The notes below the pieces were generated by a model that saw nothing but the letters and a program-made list of their open reading frames with translations, had not been told where the DNA came from and searched no databases. Shown here piece by piece: positions 62,078 through 64,000 of a DNA stretch of 64,000 bases (its first letter is position 1; each line of letters starts with the position of its first letter). The stretch lies in the NCBI GenBank assembly GCA_022592445.1, contig JABYQR010000133.1, positions 1-64,000 on the forward strand. The letters run 5' to 3'. Source of the stretch: Cytidiella melzeri (Eukaryota > Basidiomycota > Agaricomycetes > Polyporales > Irpicaceae). The position numbers were made by a program, and so were the translations under genes.

Positions 62078-62243
62078 TAGTCTTTGATGTGGTAGTGTAC
62101 ATTCGTTGCGCGTTTCGCGTGTCTAGGCATTAAGGTCTTCCTGTTACGCGTACGTTATTATGTGTATAGTTCTACCGTTCGTATCGTCCCTGGCTCCGCC
62201 GACGTTTAATAACATTGATTTAAATTTAAAAAATAAAAAAAAA
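62078..62243 (+). other. LINE 3' UTR and A-rich tail
   Basis: 166 bases without coding, ending TAAATTTAAAAAATAAAAAA and more A up to 62243, then the target duplication. The A-rich tail is what target-primed reverse transcription leaves. Confidence 0.85.
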
Positions 62244-62256
62244 GCATGTCACAGTC
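62244..62256. repeat. LINE target-site duplication, right copy
   Basis: GCATGTCACAGTC, identical to 38531-38543. Confidence 0.9.
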
Positions 62257-62439
62257 ACTCAGAGTCATGGCTGAATTTCGACGTGGCTGATTATTAGCGC
62301 CAGCGTTGTGGCGCAAGCGCGTTAGTCCGGACCACTTAGTCAGCAGTGCCCGCATTTTCTCGTGATGATTACAAAAAGCCTAATCGCTGATGTTCGCGTA
62401 CACAAGCTACACGTACATCCCCTATCGCTATTCCTTACT
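62257..62439 (-). promoter_or_regulatory. Distal half of the FunK1 unit 3 upstream region
   Basis: Continues the promoter block cut at 38543: TTAGCGCCAGCGTTGTGGCG, CACTTAGTCAG and TCTCGTGATGATTACAAAAAG align with 29880-30000 of unit 1. The LINE has moved it ~23.7 kb from the kinase it once preceded. Confidence 0.55.
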
Positions 62440-63340
62440 ACTACTACAGTGTACAGTAACAAACAGCCCTCCACACCAACCTCTCAAAGCACATACCCAC
62501 CGTGACCTCCTCTACTCAAAACCATCCAACACACCCCCGCACACCCCACAATTCCCACCTGAAGCACCGAACACAGCCACGCAGCCACCCGAAACCCCGG
62601 CGCCCTACTCAGCTCCCCAAGCACCCACGTCGCCAAAATCCCCCCGCAGGTTGTCGAAACAGTGAGCAACGCGATGGCAGTGGCTCGTGTGGTGTACGGA
62701 GAGGCGAGTGGAGGGGCGATGCTGTACGTGCCTGGGAAGGTGAGGAAGAGTGAGGTGTATCGGGTGTGTGGGTGATTGGCTGAGGCGAGGAAGAGAAAGA
62801 AGCCGGCGGTACCGAGGAGGGCGAAGAGGATAATGGTGAGGCCGCGTTTATGGTATTTGTCCGACAAGTAGGACGAGGCAATAGATACTGAAAAGAAAAA
62901 CATTAGTGAACTTTCAGGGGAGCAAGGAATGGTACGTACGGAAGAAGCAAGCGGCGAACAGCGGGACGCTCATCAACTGTGCCTCGTTCGACGTGTATCC
63001 GAGGTACACAACGATCGAAGGCAAAAAGCTGTATATAATGAGCTGCCGCAATTAAATCATAGAAAATGGAGACTTACTATGCCAACCCACTCAACGTCGC
63101 CCCGTTGTGTAATGCTGCGCCGACGCGCAACCATACGTGCACCATTTACAATGCCGTCCATACATCGTTTCGCGTGACCAGTTCCTCCTGCATTTGCTTG
63201 CTCGAGTGGTCACAAGACGGAAGCTCATCCTCGCAGAGCACATCTTCAATGTATGCCTTCTCAGCCGCAGTGTAGAACGCAACGTGCGCGTGTCATTGCG
63301 TCCGAGGGAAAATGAAGAAGGAGATGAGGTCAAAGAGCAC
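62440..63340 (-). pseudogene. MFS transporter relic, unit 3 (better preserved)
   Basis: Minus strand. An exon with LGYTSNEAQLMSVPLFAACFF ends at a GTACGT intron (~62940-62890), and the next exon runs VSIASSYLSDKYHKRGLTII...LLGTAGFFLFLASANHPHTRYTSLFL...SPYTTRATAIALLTVSTTCGGILATWVLGELSRAPGFR, the last four or five membrane helices of an anion:cation symporter-family permease. Relative to unit 1 it has lost the AWISNN codons before SPYTTRAT. Upstream (63060-63330) a TAEKAYIEDVLCEDE segment and a VWTAL helix are interrupted by stops. The N-terminal half is absent, so it is not a working transporter. Confidence 0.65.
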
Positions 63341-64000
63341 TATGAAAAGGCCTTCCTGAACGTCAAATTCGTTTCAAGACTTGGAGTAGAATAGTTGTGA
63401 GATGCGCGCGTACGAGAATAAAGATCCATGCTCAGACGGGTCTGTGGCCTACACCATGCAAATGGGATACATCACATCTGAGTGTAGTCAGTTCGAAAGG
63501 CTTTGCAACAATCAATAAGAAGGCTGACCATTGCAAGTGGCATATAGGCAAGAATATCCAACAGGTTTCGACGTAGTAGAGGAAGCGATTCGCCTTGCAA
63601 TGCTGATGTGGAGGTGACTATTAAATCATCCAGCACCGCATCGTAGCACATGTATAAGGCCTGTCGTGCACATTGTTCCTGTAAAAGACGTACTCCTAGA
63701 CCACCATTTCAATAATTTGAGTCACTGGCAACCGACGGATGAGAATGAGAGTGAGAGAGCGCGCTCGGCGGGTGTACGGAGGACTAAGATCGGAATAAGA
63801 AACGGGAGCCTCCATACCGCCGAATTCGAACGTCCGCTACTCACTCAATTTGGACAACGGGCCAGTCAATCAAAAATCACCTCTGGCAGACTCGAAGGTC
63901 GTCTTGCGCAACAAAGAATTGAAACACGATCCTGCATATTACAGTACAAGTCCTACACCACTTCCACCGACACGTCAGAACAGCACGCCGTTGCTTCCCA
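63341..64000. other. Spacer leading to a predicted further FunK1 copy
   Basis: Paralogous to 30960-31632 nearly throughout. Its last bases (GAACAGCACGCCGTTGCTTCCCA) correspond to ~31611-31632, only about seven bases before the unit 2 kinase stop codon. Confidence 0.6.

Larger units (their letters stand above)
38544..62243 (+). mobile_element. LINE (Tad/I-like non-LTR element) with three nested LTR elements
   Basis: A two-ORF non-LTR retrotransposon: 195-base 5' leader, ORF1 (38739-40574), ORF2 starting ten bases later, 166-base 3' UTR and an A-rich tail ending 62243. Perfect 13-bp flanking repeats mark target-primed insertion. Removing gypsy (40777-47962), Copia-4 and Copia-5 with one copy of each duplication leaves ~6.06 kb. 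Paralogous units 1 and 2 show the same site without it. The order endonuclease, RT, RNase H, Cys/His motif is as in the Tad1/I clades of fungi. Confidence 0.92.

Noticed and set aside
1..64000. A giant cargo transposon, biosynthetic cluster or other novel multi-gene system
   Set aside because: No tyrosine recombinase, synthase or cargo genes are seen. The structure is explained by nested retroelements, one hAT and the FunK1 array.

Overview
The window looks like a transposon-dense stretch of a mushroom-forming basidiomycete (Agaricomycetes) genome. The evidence is 40-66 bp GT-AG introns, FunK1-type fungal kinases, a decayed DUF6533-type membrane gene, a COP9-signalosome subunit 3 (CSN3-like) fragment, a chromodomain gypsy element, several copia elements and an intron-rich hAT transposase. 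I see no rRNA, tRNA, CRISPR array or bacterial-type gene.

Layout. 1-2739: end of a gypsy-type element (LTR 713-1207) inside the 3' end of a copia element (Copia-1). 2740-8499: degraded host sequence with an orphan exon, a Cys-rich ORF with a TATA box (5689-6216) and a CSN3-like gene fragment (6822-7765). 8500-24603: one hAT DNA transposon (8-bp target duplication, ~24-bp inverted ends, 15-exon transposase) carrying two nested full-length copia elements, Copia-2 (8688-14124) and Copia-3 (17502-23375). 24612-27110: a DUF6533-like relic and spacer. 27111-38530 and 62257-64000: a tandem array of FunK1 kinase units (three copies, the third frameshifted). Units 1 and 3 also carry a decayed MFS transporter gene upstream of the kinase. 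38544-62243: a LINE (ORF1 + endonuclease/RT/RNase H ORF2, poly-A, 13-bp target duplication) inserted in unit 3 and itself hit by three LTR elements: a chromodomain gypsy (40777-47962), Copia-4 (49886-55143) and Copia-5 (55194-60378, same family as Copia-2 but inverted).

How it fits together. Nearly every boundary can be read from target-site duplications. Counting each duplication once, the four pieces of LINE ORF2 sum to 3849 nt, an exact multiple of three, so the LINE was intact when hit. The four full-length copia elements (three families) share the same primer-binding sequence, complementary to the anticodon loop of initiator tRNA-Met, which implies half-tRNA priming. LTR pairs differ at 0-4 positions, the copia and gypsy pol frames are open, and there is no sign of heavy C-to-T mutation, so most insertions are recent. 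The FunK1 array gives two paralogous empty sites for the LINE, and the sequence at the right edge of the window predicts another FunK1 copy starting just outside it.
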